A stretch of DNA of 64,000 nt from Nitrospirota bacterium (GCA_016180645.1 JACPAV010000025.1:3884-67883); one strand, 5' to 3'. Shown: positions 1 to 9,568, numbered from the stretch's first letter. Program-made: numbers and translations. Notes: generated by a model not told the origin, from the letters alone.

Positions 1-2
1 CC

Positions 3-659
3 TTCAGAGACCTCTGGAGGCTGAGAGACACGGGTGAAGAGGTTGCCCCCTTCGAACGCCGGAGCGCCGGTCTTCGAGGACTACTCATGATGGACGAAAT
101 CCTGGAGTGGGCGATGGCCCACCGGGACCGCCTGACTGAGATCCTTGATCGCCGCGCGCCGAGCTACGAGGAGGTTCACCTCAAGGTGACGAGTTGGCTG
201 CGCTCCCTGCAGCGGCACCGGTTTGCGCTACCTGGGGAGAGGATGACGGCAAACGACATCTTCTTCTTTGCGCTTCCGGCGCTGCTCAGAGAGTCCTGCG
301 ACCGGCTCCTGAGAACCATCTTCCGGCCCGATCTCAAGCCCGGCTCCGTGAAACTGAGCGAAACCGGCCAATCGCTGCTGCCGTGGATCGCCAATGCGGT
401 CCCCGGGGCGCGCGGCGCGGCGCTCAGGCTCTTCGGATCCATCCCCCAGCCCTCGAAAGAGGACGAGTGGGGAACCTTCTTCGGGATTGCCGATCCGCGG
501 AAATCCCCCGGTCTGGCGCGGATGTTGGGTATCCAAATCGGTACCGCATGGGCCGAGATGACGGGACAGCCCGTCGGGCTTGCCATCTGGAGATGCCGAA
601 ACGGATCCCCGCCGCGTGAAGACCAGGACACGGGAAGAGAGCGTCCACGGAGACAGTAG
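3..659 (+). CDS. hypothetical protein, 5'-truncated by window edge
   Basis: The first ATG is at 87 (190 residues from there), but the frame has no stop codon back to position 3, so the gene probably begins before the window. The product is mixed in charge, without an obvious signal peptide or membrane segment, and I recognise no family. Its last ~20 residues are very polar (PPREDQDTGRERPRRQ). No neighbour upstream is visible; downstream lies a 350-base non-coding stretch with an R1 repeat. The call as a gene rests on the long open frame only. Confidence 0.6.
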   Translation, partial: FRDLWRLRDTGEEVAPFERRSAGLRGLLMMDEILEWAMAHRDRLTEILDRRAPSYEEVHLKVTSWLRSLQRHRFALPGERMTANDIFFFALPALLRESCDRLLRTIFRPDLKPGSVKLSETGQSLLPWIANAVPGARGAALRLFGSIPQPSKEDEWGTFFGIADPRKSPGLARMLGIQIGTAWAEMTGQPVGLAIWRCRNGSPPREDQDTGRERPRRQ

Positions 660-1009
660 ATCCTGTCGCCCAACGCCTTCTTCCAAAACAGTAACCCGCC
701 ACGTCTCGTGAACGTGACGCTGGGCGGGTAACCACGTCTTCGTGATTCCCGCCCTCCCCTCTCAAAGCTATGAAGCAGTCGTACAAACGCTCAGCCCTCG
801 CACGCCCCGCGGAGAGGTCTGTGCTGAAGGAGCACCATGCGCGCCCCCTGCGCTCCGCTCCGGGGACGACGGAAGGAATCGTTATGGGGTCCCTGCGTCG
901 AGAGAAGACTCCCCCTTGGGGAAGGAGATAGTCCCGGGCGCGCGCGGGAGACGTGTTATGATTTGCGAACACAACTGGACATGAAAGAGAGCATGAAAGG
1001 AAGGCAAGG
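660..1009. other. intergenic stretch with R1 repeat and leader of next gene
   Basis: No convincing gene. The stretch holds a full R1 copy (842-900) and ends in a purine-rich leader with a good Shine-Dalgarno (AGGAAGGCAAGG) for the gene at 1010. Short open frames here are created by the repeat. Confidence 0.6.
842..900 (+). repeat. R1 interspersed repeat, intergenic copy
   Basis: It reads CCCCCTGCGCTCCGCTCC, then GGGGACGACGGAAGGAATCG, then TTATGGGGTCCCTGCGTCG. It matches the R1 pattern seen about 15 times up to 39.1 kb and is nearly identical to the copy at 19433. Confidence 0.85.
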
Positions 1010-1837
1010 ATGAACACAGAGGATCAGAATCGCGAGGAGGCTGCGAAGGAATACTACTCCGTGGTCCGGATCAAGATCCTCGAAGGGGAGGAGCGGGACG
1101 TCCGGACGGAAATCCTGAACGACTTGAAGCGGCCGCCGAGCGTCCGGGTCTTTACAGGGCTCCCGGACCCGGCGCTCATGACCGTGCTTCGTGAGCCGGA
1201 TCCGCGGATGGAGATCACGCACATGAACGGAGAAGCCGAACCGCTCGATCTCATCGACTACCACCACATCTACTGCGGCCGGTGTGGCCGGTGCGGGTCG
1301 TTCTACGGTCAGTGGGGAGCGTACGACGACTCCGCGTGGACCCGCGCCGGGGCGTTCAGCATCGTACAGATGCAGAATGTCCTCGAAGGCGGGAAGCGGG
1401 CCGTTGCGGATCTGCCGGGCGTCGGATGCCCGTGCTTCGACGGAGAGGCCGACAGGTGGGCGGAAGCATCTCCGGAGGGAATGGTGAGACGTGCGGGCAC
1501 GTACTACGGGGCGGTCTTGGAGGAGATGGGAGAGAAGGAGGGGGCGGCGGCCGTGCGGGACTTGGGTGGCGCCGGTGAAGGGAAGGGGATGGATATCGAG
1601 GCGTGGCGGCTGAGCGCGGGTCCGTATCGGGAGTGGTGGGTCGGTCGATCGGCCGCGGCCGTGCGGCACATTCCGTGGGGGTGGTGGATGCGTCTGATCA
1701 CCATGAAGCTGCCGGCGACGGCGAAAATGGCCTTGGCCATGAAGAGCAAGGCGGAGGCCGCAGGAGTGGATGCGGAGACCCTCCTGTCGCGGGCCACGGA
1801 AAACGCGAGAATCAGGCGGCGGAGAGTGACCCATTAA
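1010..1837 (+). CDS. hypothetical protein with Cys-rich motif
   Basis: A 275-residue cytoplasmic protein of unknown function. A compact cysteine cluster C-X2-C-X2-C at residues ~89-95 (YCGRCGRCGSFYG) and a second C-X-C at ~140-142 (GVGCPCF) suggest binding of a metal or Fe-S cluster; that is inference from spacing. The C-terminal third is rich in Trp and basic residues (WWMRLITMKLPATAKMA). A strong Shine-Dalgarno supports the start. It is followed by a DUF3150-like gene and a radical SAM gene on the same strand, but a 250-base structured gap separates it from the first. Confidence 0.8.
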   Translation: MNTEDQNREEAAKEYYSVVRIKILEGEERDVRTEILNDLKRPPSVRVFTGLPDPALMTVLREPDPRMEITHMNGEAEPLDLIDYHHIYCGRCGRCGSFYGQWGAYDDSAWTRAGAFSIVQMQNVLEGGKRAVADLPGVGCPCFDGEADRWAEASPEGMVRRAGTYYGAVLEEMGEKEGAAAVRDLGGAGEGKGMDIEAWRLSAGPYREWWVGRSAAAVRHIPWGWWMRLITMKLPATAKMALAMKSKAEAAGVDAETLLSRATENARIRRRRVTH

Positions 1838-1873
1838 GTGCAACCGACGAAGTATCCGCGCGCGGGGCAGTGA

Positions 1874-1938
1874 ACCCCGTTAGAGGCCCGCACGAGAAAA
1901 AGATACCCCGTGGCAAACCACGGGGCCTCTAACGGGGT
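1874..1938. repeat. nested palindrome, 16-bp arms
   Basis: ACCCCGTTAGAGGCCC at 1874-1889 is perfectly complementary to 1923-1938. Inside lies a second hairpin (CCCCGTGG, loop caaa, CCACGGGG at 1906-1925) that shares three bases with the outer right arm, so inner and outer folds partly exclude each other. It lies 150 bases upstream of the next gene and has no T-tract. Confidence 0.75.
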
Positions 1939-2090
1939 GAAGGGGGAGAAGGGGTCGGCCTTGAAGTTTGCGAAAAAGGGGGGGGCTTCGAAGATGCAGC
2001 TGGCTGGGGGAGGATCATGGAAGAAGCCGCCATCGAGGCGGACAAAGAACGAAGTCGCGTGGCGATCCAGGCGGAAAGGAGGCTTGAGAG

Positions 2091-3422
2091 ATGAGCAAAG
2101 ACGAATTGGGGCAGGCGGCTACAGCGGGAGCGACGGCCGGTGCGCCGGCGGAGCGGGACGGGCGACGCAAGGACCGTATCACCCCTCTGATCGTCGTCCC
2201 TGAAGCGGAGCGGAAGGGGAGCGGGGGGGCCAGGCGGCAGGAGCAGGTGTTTCAGGAAGGGTGGCTCGTGGCGGCGTCGATCGGCTACTACCGGGGGCAG
2301 GAGTCGGTCTCCCCGGAGGATCTGGGCCTCGAATGGAAAGGAGTTCCGGACTACATCCGGGATCTGGGACATGTCCGCGTGCTTCCCGAGGGGGCACTGA
2401 GGCCGCTGACGCGGGTGGAAGGGGATACGCGCCGGCAGGTGGGTGGCCTATCGCTACGGTTTCCGCTGACGCACGCGAGGTACGTTCCGGTGAGAGCCAT
2501 CCCGATGCTGGAAACGGCGGTAGAGGAGTGCGAGAAGCGGTTCTGGGCGGGGATCGAGGTCTTTGCATCGGGTCTTCCCGGCTACAGGGAGGAAATGATA
2601 CCGGTATTCCGAAAGGGTGCGGAAGTGATCCTTGTGGAGAGGGCGTCGTTGATTGCCGAGAAGGAAGGATTCGTGGAGCGGTACGTCGAGCGGATGGAGA
2701 AGCTGTTCCCGACGGCGGAGGTGATCGAGAAGCGGGCTTGGTTCAAGATCGACATGTTCCAGGTCCAGATCCCAAGCCGCATGGTGGTGGATCGACTGAT
2801 TGAGGAAGGGACGTTGACGGGACTCGGGGAACAGATCTCGCAGCGGCTTCAGGGGTCACTCATGAAACTGGACTTCTTCACGAAGAGCATGGAGATCCAG
2901 CTCGCCGCCCGGACGATGGGGATCGTGCGCCGGATTACGGGGGCGGCGAGACGGGGACAGGGAGTGGGGCGACGCGACACGATGAGGCTCCTCGAGAAGG
3001 CGGATCGGCTGGACGTGCTGAACGCGCCCGGCTTGGAGGCGGTCCGGAGGGTCATCGAGGTCGTGCGGGGGAGAGCGGACGGCACGAGGCTGGTGCGGAA
3101 CGTGGTTCGGGAGATGAGCGAGGCGCTCGTGGAGGAAGAAGCGTGGCTTGGGATGAAGCTGGGAGGTGTGGAGGATCTGCCGAGTTTTCTGCGGGATGAC
3201 GTGGTGAGCGAGGTGCGGAGCGTTCTTGGGGAGGTTGAGGAGGACGGCGAGGAAGGTGGGAAGACATCTGCGGCTGTGGGGGGAGCAGAGGAGGAAGGCG
3301 ACGACGAGGGATCGGCGGAGGGCGAGCATGTGGCGAATGAATCCGAGGGCACGCTGGAAGAGACGGGCGGGGGAGGATCCAATGGGGAGTGGGGAGCCGG
3401 GGATGGGGCGCGAGGAGAATGA
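2091..3422 (+). CDS. DUF3150-like protein
   Basis: 443 residues. The region around residues 60-190 (WLVAASIGYYRGQESVSPEDLGL, then a central ALRPL segment and YREEMIPVF) follows the layout I remember for DUF3150, a family of unknown function found in phages and mobile elements near AAA and VWA proteins; this is recall, not a search. Residues ~360-443 are an acidic, Gly/Glu-rich low-complexity tail. The start is well supported by AAAGGAGG seven bases upstream. No AAA or VWA partner is visible in the window. The tail could instead be a degenerate extension caused by downstream repeat insertion. Confidence 0.65.
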   Translation: MSKDELGQAATAGATAGAPAERDGRRKDRITPLIVVPEAERKGSGGARRQEQVFQEGWLVAASIGYYRGQESVSPEDLGLEWKGVPDYIRDLGHVRVLPEGALRPLTRVEGDTRRQVGGLSLRFPLTHARYVPVRAIPMLETAVEECEKRFWAGIEVFASGLPGYREEMIPVFRKGAEVILVERASLIAEKEGFVERYVERMEKLFPTAEVIEKRAWFKIDMFQVQIPSRMVVDRLIEEGTLTGLGEQISQRLQGSLMKLDFFTKSMEIQLAARTMGIVRRITGAARRGQGVGRRDTMRLLEKADRLDVLNAPGLEAVRRVIEVVRGRADGTRLVRNVVREMSEALVEEEAWLGMKLGGVEDLPSFLRDDVVSEVRSVLGEVEEDGEEGGKTSAAVGGAEEEGDDEGSAEGEHVANESEGTLEETGGGGSNGEWGAGDGARGE

Positions 3423-3443
3423 TTGGGGTGCGGGTGAGCAGGC

Positions 3444-3502
3444 GACGACGCCAAGACCCCATGGTTTTTCATCTCGTCGTCCGTGGAGCGGAGTGGAGGG
3501 GA
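3444..3502 (-). repeat. R1 interspersed repeat, reverse copy
   Basis: The minus strand reads the R1 pattern (CCCCTCCACTCCGCTCCACG, GACGACGAGATGAAAAACCA, TGGGGTCTTGGCGTCG). It lies directly after the DUF3150-like gene. Confidence 0.8.
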
Positions 3503-3563
3503 TGATCGAAAGGGGAATGGTTCACAAACCCGTTGTCTTGAGGGTGAGCGTTGCGTGAGGTGT

Positions 3564-3630
3564 TCATCCCACCACCTGAAACGGGCGCGCGAGCGCCCCG
3601 TTCCGGGTCGGTTTCAGGTGGTGGGATCAT
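3564..3630. repeat. R2 palindrome overlapping start of radical SAM gene
   Basis: The arms CATCCCACCACCTGAAAC and GTTTCAGGTGGTGGGAT are inverted copies around a GC-rich loop. The right arm contains GGTGGTGGG and runs straight into the ATG at 3629, so it holds the only SD-like sequence of the next gene. Confidence 0.8.
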
Positions 3631-4561
3631 GATCGTCAATCTCGTTCAGGTTGATGGGAAGCTTCCGAATCTGGCACTCATGAAGCTGTCGGCCTGGCAT
3701 AAGAGTCGGGGGGACGGGGTTCGACTGAACTCCATGGGGAGGGCCGACCGGACGTACGTGTCGTCGGTGTTCTCCTGGTCCGAGGCGAAGAGACGCAGGT
3801 GGACAGCGTTGTATCCGGATGCGATTACGGGGGGATCGGGATTCGATCCCGCCGTACGGCTGCCGGAGGAGATTCAATGGATGAAACCGGATTTCGACCT
3901 CTTTCCCGAGTACCCGGCCTGTGTGGTCTACTCGTATGAGCGGTGCCCAAGGAAGTGCGGATTTTGCGTGGTGCCGGGACAAAACATCCCGGAATACCAC
4001 TCGAGCGTTCGGCGGCTTTGGGACGGGAAGCGGAGGATCATGGAGTTCCTGGACAACAACCCCATGGCGGACCCGGAGTGGCCCAAGACGGTTCGAGAAC
4101 TTCAGGAGCTGGATCTGTCTTCGCGTTGGCACGGGCTGGATATTCGTTTGGTTTCTGAAACAAACGCTCTCCTTCTGGCGGGTCTAAGGATCGACGGATA
4201 CCTGCACTTTGCCTTTGATCATGTCGGGATGGCGAAGTTGGTCGGTCGGAATGTGGATCTGCTGTGTGGGGCGGGGATCGGCAAGCGGCGGCTGATGTTC
4301 TATGTGCTGACGAACTACGACTCGACGTTCGAGGAGGATGTGGAACGGGTGGAGATCCTGCGTTTGTTGGGCGTATTGCCGTACGTGATGGTCTACGAGA
4401 AGGGGCAGGCCCCTGCAAGGGCGCGGGCGTTTCAGCGGTGGGTCAACCGCAGGTATTACAATTTCATCCCGTGGGGGGAATATCGGCATGGCAGGTGGCC
4501 CGAAACAGAGCGCCGGGAGGGTGAGCAGTTGTCGATGTACGTTCAGGAGCCGGCGGTATGA
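3629..4561 (+). CDS. radical SAM protein, phage/mobile-element type
   Basis: 310 residues from the ATG at 3629. The C-X3-C-X2-C motif of radical SAM enzymes is at residues 106-113 (YERCPRKCGFCVV), so a 4Fe-4S cluster and S-adenosylmethionine chemistry are expected. The N-terminal ~90 residues (MIVNLVQVDGKLPNLALMKL) resemble the short receiver-like half seen in B12-independent relatives. Substrate unknown. A longer reading from 3551 would translate the upstream palindrome, so I prefer the internal start, whose ribosome-binding region lies in the right arm of R2. It follows the Cys-motif and DUF3150-like genes and may act with them. Confidence 0.8.
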   Translation: MIVNLVQVDGKLPNLALMKLSAWHKSRGDGVRLNSMGRADRTYVSSVFSWSEAKRRRWTALYPDAITGGSGFDPAVRLPEEIQWMKPDFDLFPEYPACVVYSYERCPRKCGFCVVPGQNIPEYHSSVRRLWDGKRRIMEFLDNNPMADPEWPKTVRELQELDLSSRWHGLDIRLVSETNALLLAGLRIDGYLHFAFDHVGMAKLVGRNVDLLCGAGIGKRRLMFYVLTNYDSTFEEDVERVEILRLLGVLPYVMVYEKGQAPARARAFQRWVNRRYYNFIPWGEYRHGRWPETERREGEQLSMYVQEPAV

Positions 4562-4985
4562 AGTTGGGGCGTCTTGAATGGGTATGTAGGGGGGGGTGCA
4601 ATGATTCCGAAAGCGGCAGCAAGGGGTGAACGCAAGTGACGGGTGGTAGAGCGGAAAGGTGTCTGATGGACGAGAGTTCATGCCTGAAGGCCGTTTACGC
4701 GGAGATGGTACGCCGGGGTGTCAGAGTTGGGCGAAGGAACTCACGGATATGGCAGTACTCAACACCAGCCATGGATGGTGCGGCGCCCCGCCCTCCGGGC
4801 CGACTACCATGGGAGGCCACTGAAGGCTGGGTGCCACCTTTGCGGAGCGCCCAAGGTGACGGGTATGCTGGAATACGTGAGGTCAGATCTGCCTTTCCGA
4901 CCCGGTCGTTTTGAGCGAGCGTCATTATTTACCATTGTGAACCTACCCTGAGTGGTGTAGGTTCCGGGATGGATACGTTTTCGTA
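4562..4985. other. intergenic stretch, no secure gene
   Basis: Two overlapping short open frames (from 4636 and 4718) are possible; the second ends with a CXXC pair (CHLCGAPK) but neither has a clear ribosome-binding site. A small hairpin (AACCTAC / GTAGGTT, about 4942-4965) precedes the restriction gene. Confidence 0.4.
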
Positions 4986-7973
4986 ATGGGCATGGCACGG
5001 CAGGTAGTCATCGACAACCCGATTCTGAATTCACCTTATGAGGAACCGTGCCGACATTTTCGATTCACCGACGAGGGGATCAGCAGTGAAATCGTAGAGT
5101 CCCGCCGGGTAAGCTCCTATTTCGTACCGATTCCCCGGCCAAAGAAACGGGGGAAACAGCTCTCCTTCGAGACGGAATGGACCCAAGATCGAATCGAGGA
5201 GAATAGGTTCATAAACCGTGTTCGCGAGCGGGTCCGGATCTGGCGCGGCGGGGGCCACATGGGGGTAACCAGAACCAGCACCGAACTTCTTCAATACTGG
5301 CGGCGTCAGGAAAGAATCCGTCGGTTGTTTTTCTGTCAAATCGAAGCCATTGAGACCGCTATCTACGTGATGGAGGTAGCGGGGAGATACGGAGATGCCT
5401 GGATAGAGAACGAACTCCAGGAACAGAATCGACTTTCGAATCCGCTTCTCCACCGGATGGCATTCAAGATGGCGACCGGCAGCGGCAAGACCGTCCTCAT
5501 GGCGATGCTGATTGCGTGGCACGTTCTGAACAAAGTTTCCAACCCGCAGGACAGTCGTTTTTCCGACACGTTCCTGGTCGTGACGCCCGGGATCACCATC
5601 CGCGACCGACTGCGCGTGCTCCTGCCCAGCGACCCCAGCAATTATTACCGTGAACACGATCTCGTGCCCATCGGACTCATGGACACCTTGGGCCGAGCGA
5701 AGATCATCATTACCAATTTTCATGCCCTCAAGCCCCGCGCATTGGTAGAGGCGGGAAAGCTCACAAGAAGTATTCTGCTGCGAAACAACGGCGATGCGTT
5801 CACGGAAACTCCTGATCAAATGGTTCGTCGAGTCTGTCGGGAACTGGGCAACAAGAAAAACATTGTTGTTCTGAACGACGAGGCCCATCACTGCTACAGA
5901 CGAAAGCCCGATGGTGAAGGTGAGCAACTCTCAGGCGAAGAGCGCCGCGAAGCCGAGAAAAGGGAGGAAGAAGCCCGGATCTGGATCTCGGGTCTTGAAG
6001 CCGTGAAAGCCAAGATCGGTTTGAAGGTCGTCTACGACCTCTCGGCCACCCCCTTCTTCCTTCGGGGATCTAGCTATCCGGAAGGCACGCTCTACCCGTG
6101 GGTGATATCCGACTTTTCGCTCATCGATGCCATCGAATCCGGTATCGTAAAAGTTCCACGGGTACCGGTGGCGGACGACTCCATGACGGGCGACCAGCCG
6201 ACTTATCGGGACCTGTGGTTCAGGATTCGGGATCAGTTGCCAAAGAAAGGCCGGGGACGGCAGGCGGTCGAAGGAGAACCCAACATCCCGACGGAACTCG
6301 AGGGTGCCTTGCAGAGTCTGTACGGGAACTATGAGAAGCGGTACAAACGATGGGAGGGAAGTGCGAATTCTCAGGGGGACGGACGGACGCCGCCCGTTTT
6401 CATTGTCGTCTGCAACAACACGAATGTGTCCAAGCTGATCTATGACTACATCGCCGGTTGGGAAAAGAAACTTCCCGATGGATCCACGGTGGCTGTGCCC
6501 GGAAAGCTCCCCATATTCAGCAACGAATTGAATGGCCGATGGTCCGATCGCCCAAAGACAATCTTGATCGACAGTGAGGAGTTGGAGTCCGGAGACGCGC
6601 TCAGTCCGGAATTCAAGAAAATTGCCGCTCGTGAAATTGAGGAGTTCAAGTCCGAATATAGGCGCAGGTTTCCGGGGCGGGATGTCGATGCCTTGACCGA
6701 GCAGGATCTCCTGCGGGAGGTGATGAATACGGTAGGGAAGGCCGGAAAACTGGGCGAGCAGATCAGATGCGTCGTCTCCGTCTCCATGCTCACGGAAGGT
6801 TGGGATGCGAACACCGTCACGCATATTCTGGGCGTCCGTGCTTTTGGGACCCAGCTTCTTTGCGAGCAGGTGGTCGGTCGCGGCCTGCGCCGCATGAATT
6901 ACACTCTGGACAACACAGGGAAATTCTCCCCGGAATACGCGGAAGTGTACGGTGTGCCTTTTTCATTCATTCCGTGCGCGGGGACAACCGAAGGCCCCAC
7001 GGACACCCCTCAACCTACACGAGTCAGGGCTCTTGAAGATCGGCTTGAACTTGAAATCACGTTCCCTCGACTTCTCGGTTACCGATATGACATTGAACGG
7101 GAGAGGATCTCCGCGCGCTTCACGGAAGAATCTCAGTTGGCGATATCTACAAAAGACATCCCTACGCGTACGGAGAACGCGCCAATCGTCGGAGAGACAA
7201 CGCTTCACACACTCTACGGGCTGAAAGAGAAGCGCGAGCAGGAAATTGACTTCAAGCTCGCACAACAGGTTCTGGAACGATACTTTCGTGATGAGGAGGG
7301 CCAACCGAAAATCTGGTGCTTTCCTGAACTGCTTCAGATTGCGCGCGAGTGGCGCCAAACCTGCCTGACCTGCAAGGACAATACGTTCCCCCAGATGCTG
7401 CTCCTGATCGAACCCGCCCACAACGCCTCAGAACGGATTTACCGTGCAATCGTGGCCACAGCCAATGGAAACAAGACATTGAAGCCCATTCTTCGGCCCT
7501 ACGACACCGTCGGCTCAACGCGCTATGTTGACTTCACGACCCTTCGGGACACCTACCTAACCAATCCCCGGAAGTCGCATGTCTCGCACGTGGTGCTGGA
7601 CAGCGATTGGGAGGCAAAACTCGCGCAGAGTTTGGAAGACATGCCGGAAGTCGTCTGCTACGTCAAGAACGACACCCACCAGCCCGGTTTCAGTATTCCC
7701 TACACCTTGAGCGGGGAGGAGCATCCGTACATTCCGGACTTCGTGATCCGGTTTAGCGATGGACAGGGCGAAGGTGACCTTCTGAACCTTATCCTGGAAG
7801 TCACCGGCGAGCGGAAGAAGGACAAGGAAGCGAAGGTGTCCACCGCGAAGAACCTGTGGATTCCCGCCGTCAATAACCACGGAGGATATGGGCGCTGGGC
7901 GTTTATCGAGATTTCGGATCCTTGGAACGCGCAGAATTTGATTCGGGCGGAAGTGAAATCGAGGCGCGGATGA
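4986..7973 (+). CDS. type III-like restriction enzyme, helicase-nuclease subunit
   Basis: 995 residues, a DEAH superfamily 2 helicase fused to a nuclease, like the BPTD_3080-type restriction endonucleases (recognised from motif layout). Walker A is MATGSGKTV near residue 165, the DEAH-like box NDEAHHCY near 297, motif III LSATPFF near 352, and motif VI QVVGRGLRR near 630. The C-terminal ~120 residues carry IPDFVIRF and LNLILEVTG, fitting a PD-(D/E)xK nuclease. It should cut unmodified DNA with the methyltransferase at 9569. Its TGA overlaps the ATG of the next gene by four bases, so translation is coupled. Base composition is lower in GC than the flanking surface operon and no R1 repeat enters this island, which suggests separate acquisition. 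Confidence 0.9.
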   Translation: MGMARQVVIDNPILNSPYEEPCRHFRFTDEGISSEIVESRRVSSYFVPIPRPKKRGKQLSFETEWTQDRIEENRFINRVRERVRIWRGGGHMGVTRTSTELLQYWRRQERIRRLFFCQIEAIETAIYVMEVAGRYGDAWIENELQEQNRLSNPLLHRMAFKMATGSGKTVLMAMLIAWHVLNKVSNPQDSRFSDTFLVVTPGITIRDRLRVLLPSDPSNYYREHDLVPIGLMDTLGRAKIIITNFHALKPRALVEAGKLTRSILLRNNGDAFTETPDQMVRRVCRELGNKKNIVVLNDEAHHCYRRKPDGEGEQLSGEERREAEKREEEARIWISGLEAVKAKIGLKVVYDLSATPFFLRGSSYPEGTLYPWVISDFSLIDAIESGIVKVPRVPVADDSMTGDQPTYRDLWFRIRDQLPKKGRGRQAVEGEPNIPTELEGALQSLYGNYEKRYKRWEGSANSQGDGRTPPVFIVVCNNTNVSKLIYDYIAGWEKKLPDGSTVAVPGKLPIFSNELNGRWSDRPKTILIDSEELESGDALSPEFKKIAAREIEEFKSEYRRRFPGRDVDALTEQDLLREVMNTVGKAGKLGEQIRCVVSVSMLTEGWDANTVTHILGVRAFGTQLLCEQVVGRGLRRMNYTLDNTGKFSPEYAEVYGVPFSFIPCAGTTEGPTDTPQPTRVRALEDRLELEITFPRLLGYRYDIERERISARFTEESQLAISTKDIPTRTENAPIVGETTLHTLYGLKEKREQEIDFKLAQQVLERYFRDEEGQPKIWCFPELLQIAREWRQTCLTCKDNTFPQMLLLIEPAHNASERIYRAIVATANGNKTLKPILRPYDTVGSTRYVDFTTLRDTYLTNPRKSHVSHVVLDSDWEAKLAQSLEDMPEVVCYVKNDTHQPGFSIPYTLSGEEHPYIPDFVIRFSDGQGEGDLLNLILEVTGERKKDKEAKVSTAKNLWIPAVNNHGGYGRWAFIEISDPWNAQNLIRAEVKSRRG

Positions 7974-8803
7974 GATCGTTTTCGTTCGACGAAATCGGGT
8001 ACTGGACTGAAATCAAGCTCGAAATCATTCGAAAGTATGCCGTAGAGTATTCCAAGATTCTGGCCGCTCAACGACCGATTCGGCGGCACGTCTACATAGA
8101 TGCCTTTGCGGGGGCGGGACACCACATGTCGAAACGATCCGGCCGGCTTGTTGCCGGTAGCCCGCTTAATGCACTCGACATTCAACCCCCTTTCAGCGAG
8201 TTACATTTCATTGACCTCCACGGCGGAAAGGCTGGTGCTCTCCGGAAACTGGCGGGTGATCGGAATGACGTTTTCGTGCACGAGGAGGACGCGAACACGG
8301 TTCTTTTGAGGGATTGTTTCAGGCGATGTCGGTTCGAGGACTACAGCCGGGGGCTGTGCATTCTCGACCCGTATAGCATTGCCGTAGATTGGAAGATCCT
8401 CGCGACGGCGGGCAAGATGAAATCGGTTGAAGTGTTCTACAGTTTCATGATCATGGATGCGAACATGAACGTCCTGTGGACAAATCCCGATAAGGTTGCC
8501 AAGAATCAGGCGATCCGGCTGGATGCGGTGTGGGGCGACCGATCTTGGCGTTCGGTCGCCTATCCCAAATCCCGTGGCCTATTCGGGGAGATGGAGGAGA
8601 AAGCGGGAAATGAAGAAATAGCTGAGGCATTCAGGAAACGCTTGATTGATGTAGCCGGTTTCAAATTCGCACCGAAACCCATGCCAATGCGAAACAGCAA
8701 GGGAGCCGTGGTTTACTACCTTTACTTTGCCTCCCCAAACAGGACAGGGGCCAAAATCGTGAAGAGCATCTTTGATAAGTACCGGTCGATGGGCATCCGC
8801 TGA
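7970..8803 (+). CDS. tcmP: three-Cys-motif partner protein TcmP
   Basis: 277 residues. The N-terminus (FDEIGYWTEIKLEIIRKYA) and the following YIDAFAGAG segment are typical of TcmP, a protein that travels with the three-Cys-motif family in mobile defence clusters and has a Rossmann-like, methyltransferase-type glycine segment. The biochemical role is not established. ATG at 7970 overlaps the restriction gene stop (ATGA) and its own TGA overlaps the next ATG (TGATG), so the three genes are one translational unit. Confidence 0.88.
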   Translation: MRSFSFDEIGYWTEIKLEIIRKYAVEYSKILAAQRPIRRHVYIDAFAGAGHHMSKRSGRLVAGSPLNALDIQPPFSELHFIDLHGGKAGALRKLAGDRNDVFVHEEDANTVLLRDCFRRCRFEDYSRGLCILDPYSIAVDWKILATAGKMKSVEVFYSFMIMDANMNVLWTNPDKVAKNQAIRLDAVWGDRSWRSVAYPKSRGLFGEMEEKAGNEEIAEAFRKRLIDVAGFKFAPKPMPMRNSKGAVVYYLYFASPNRTGAKIVKSIFDKYRSMGIR

Positions 8804-9555
8804 TGGCCACCAAATCCTCAATCGAATGGACGGAATCGACGTGGAACCCCCTCACGGGGTGCAGCAAGACGAGTCCAGGATGCGACAATTGCTACGCGGA
8901 GCGGATGGCGCGGCGACTTCACGCGATGGGGCAGCCGCATTACGCGAAGGGATTCGAACTTTCGCTCCACGAGGACGCCCTGGGATTGCCGCTCCGATGG
9001 AAAATGCCACAAACGATCTTCGTCAATTCGATGAGCGATCTCTTCCACCAGGACGTACCCGTCGCGTTCATCCAGAAAGTGTTTGACGCGATGCGACGGG
9101 CTTCTTGGCACCGGTTTCAAATCCTGACGAAACGGTCCCGCAGGCTCTTGGAGTTGAGTCCCGATCTACCTTGGTCGCCCAACATCTGGATGGGCGTGAG
9201 CGTCGAGAAATCCAGTTACGGCTTCAGAGTCGATCACCTGCGTCGGACTGGGGCACACACCAAATTCCTCTCGTTGGAACCGCTTCTTGGCCCGTTTCCA
9301 GCTCTTGATTTGGAGGCCATCGACTGGGTGATTGTGGGTGGAGAGTCGGGGCCGGGGGCACGGCCAATGGACCCGGCTTGGGTTATCGAAGTCCGCGATC
9401 AATGCCGTGCGTCCGGCGTGGCATTTTTCTTCAAGCAGTGGGGAGGTGTCTGGAAGAAGAAGACCGGTCGCCTGCTCGAAGGCAGAACATGGGACGAAAT
9501 GCCCAGGGTCCACATGCCTCCAATCGATACAGGGCGTGAATTCGCATGGGCGTGA
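8803..9555 (+). CDS. three-Cys-motif / phage Gp37-Gp68 family protein
   Basis: 250 residues. Cysteines 20, 27 and 30 (CSKTSPGCDNC) give the three-Cys motif of the Gp37/Gp68 (DUF5131) family, which resembles radical SAM proteins; a 4Fe-4S cluster is likely but unproved here. Other family signatures are IFVNSMSDLFH, FQILTKR, WMGVSVE and GGESGPGARPM. It is the usual partner of TcmP, which directly precedes it. Inside a restriction-modification island the pair may modify DNA or a nucleotide, which is inference. Confidence 0.9.
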   Translation: MATKSSIEWTESTWNPLTGCSKTSPGCDNCYAERMARRLHAMGQPHYAKGFELSLHEDALGLPLRWKMPQTIFVNSMSDLFHQDVPVAFIQKVFDAMRRASWHRFQILTKRSRRLLELSPDLPWSPNIWMGVSVEKSSYGFRVDHLRRTGAHTKFLSLEPLLGPFPALDLEAIDWVIVGGESGPGARPMDPAWVIEVRDQCRASGVAFFFKQWGGVWKKKTGRLLEGRTWDEMPRVHMPPIDTGREFAWA

Positions 9556-9568
9556 CGGAAGATTCTCT

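Noticed and set aside
742-984. 80-residue frame across the first R1 repeat
   Set aside because: It consists largely of repeat sequence, has no Shine-Dalgarno and no recognisable protein features.
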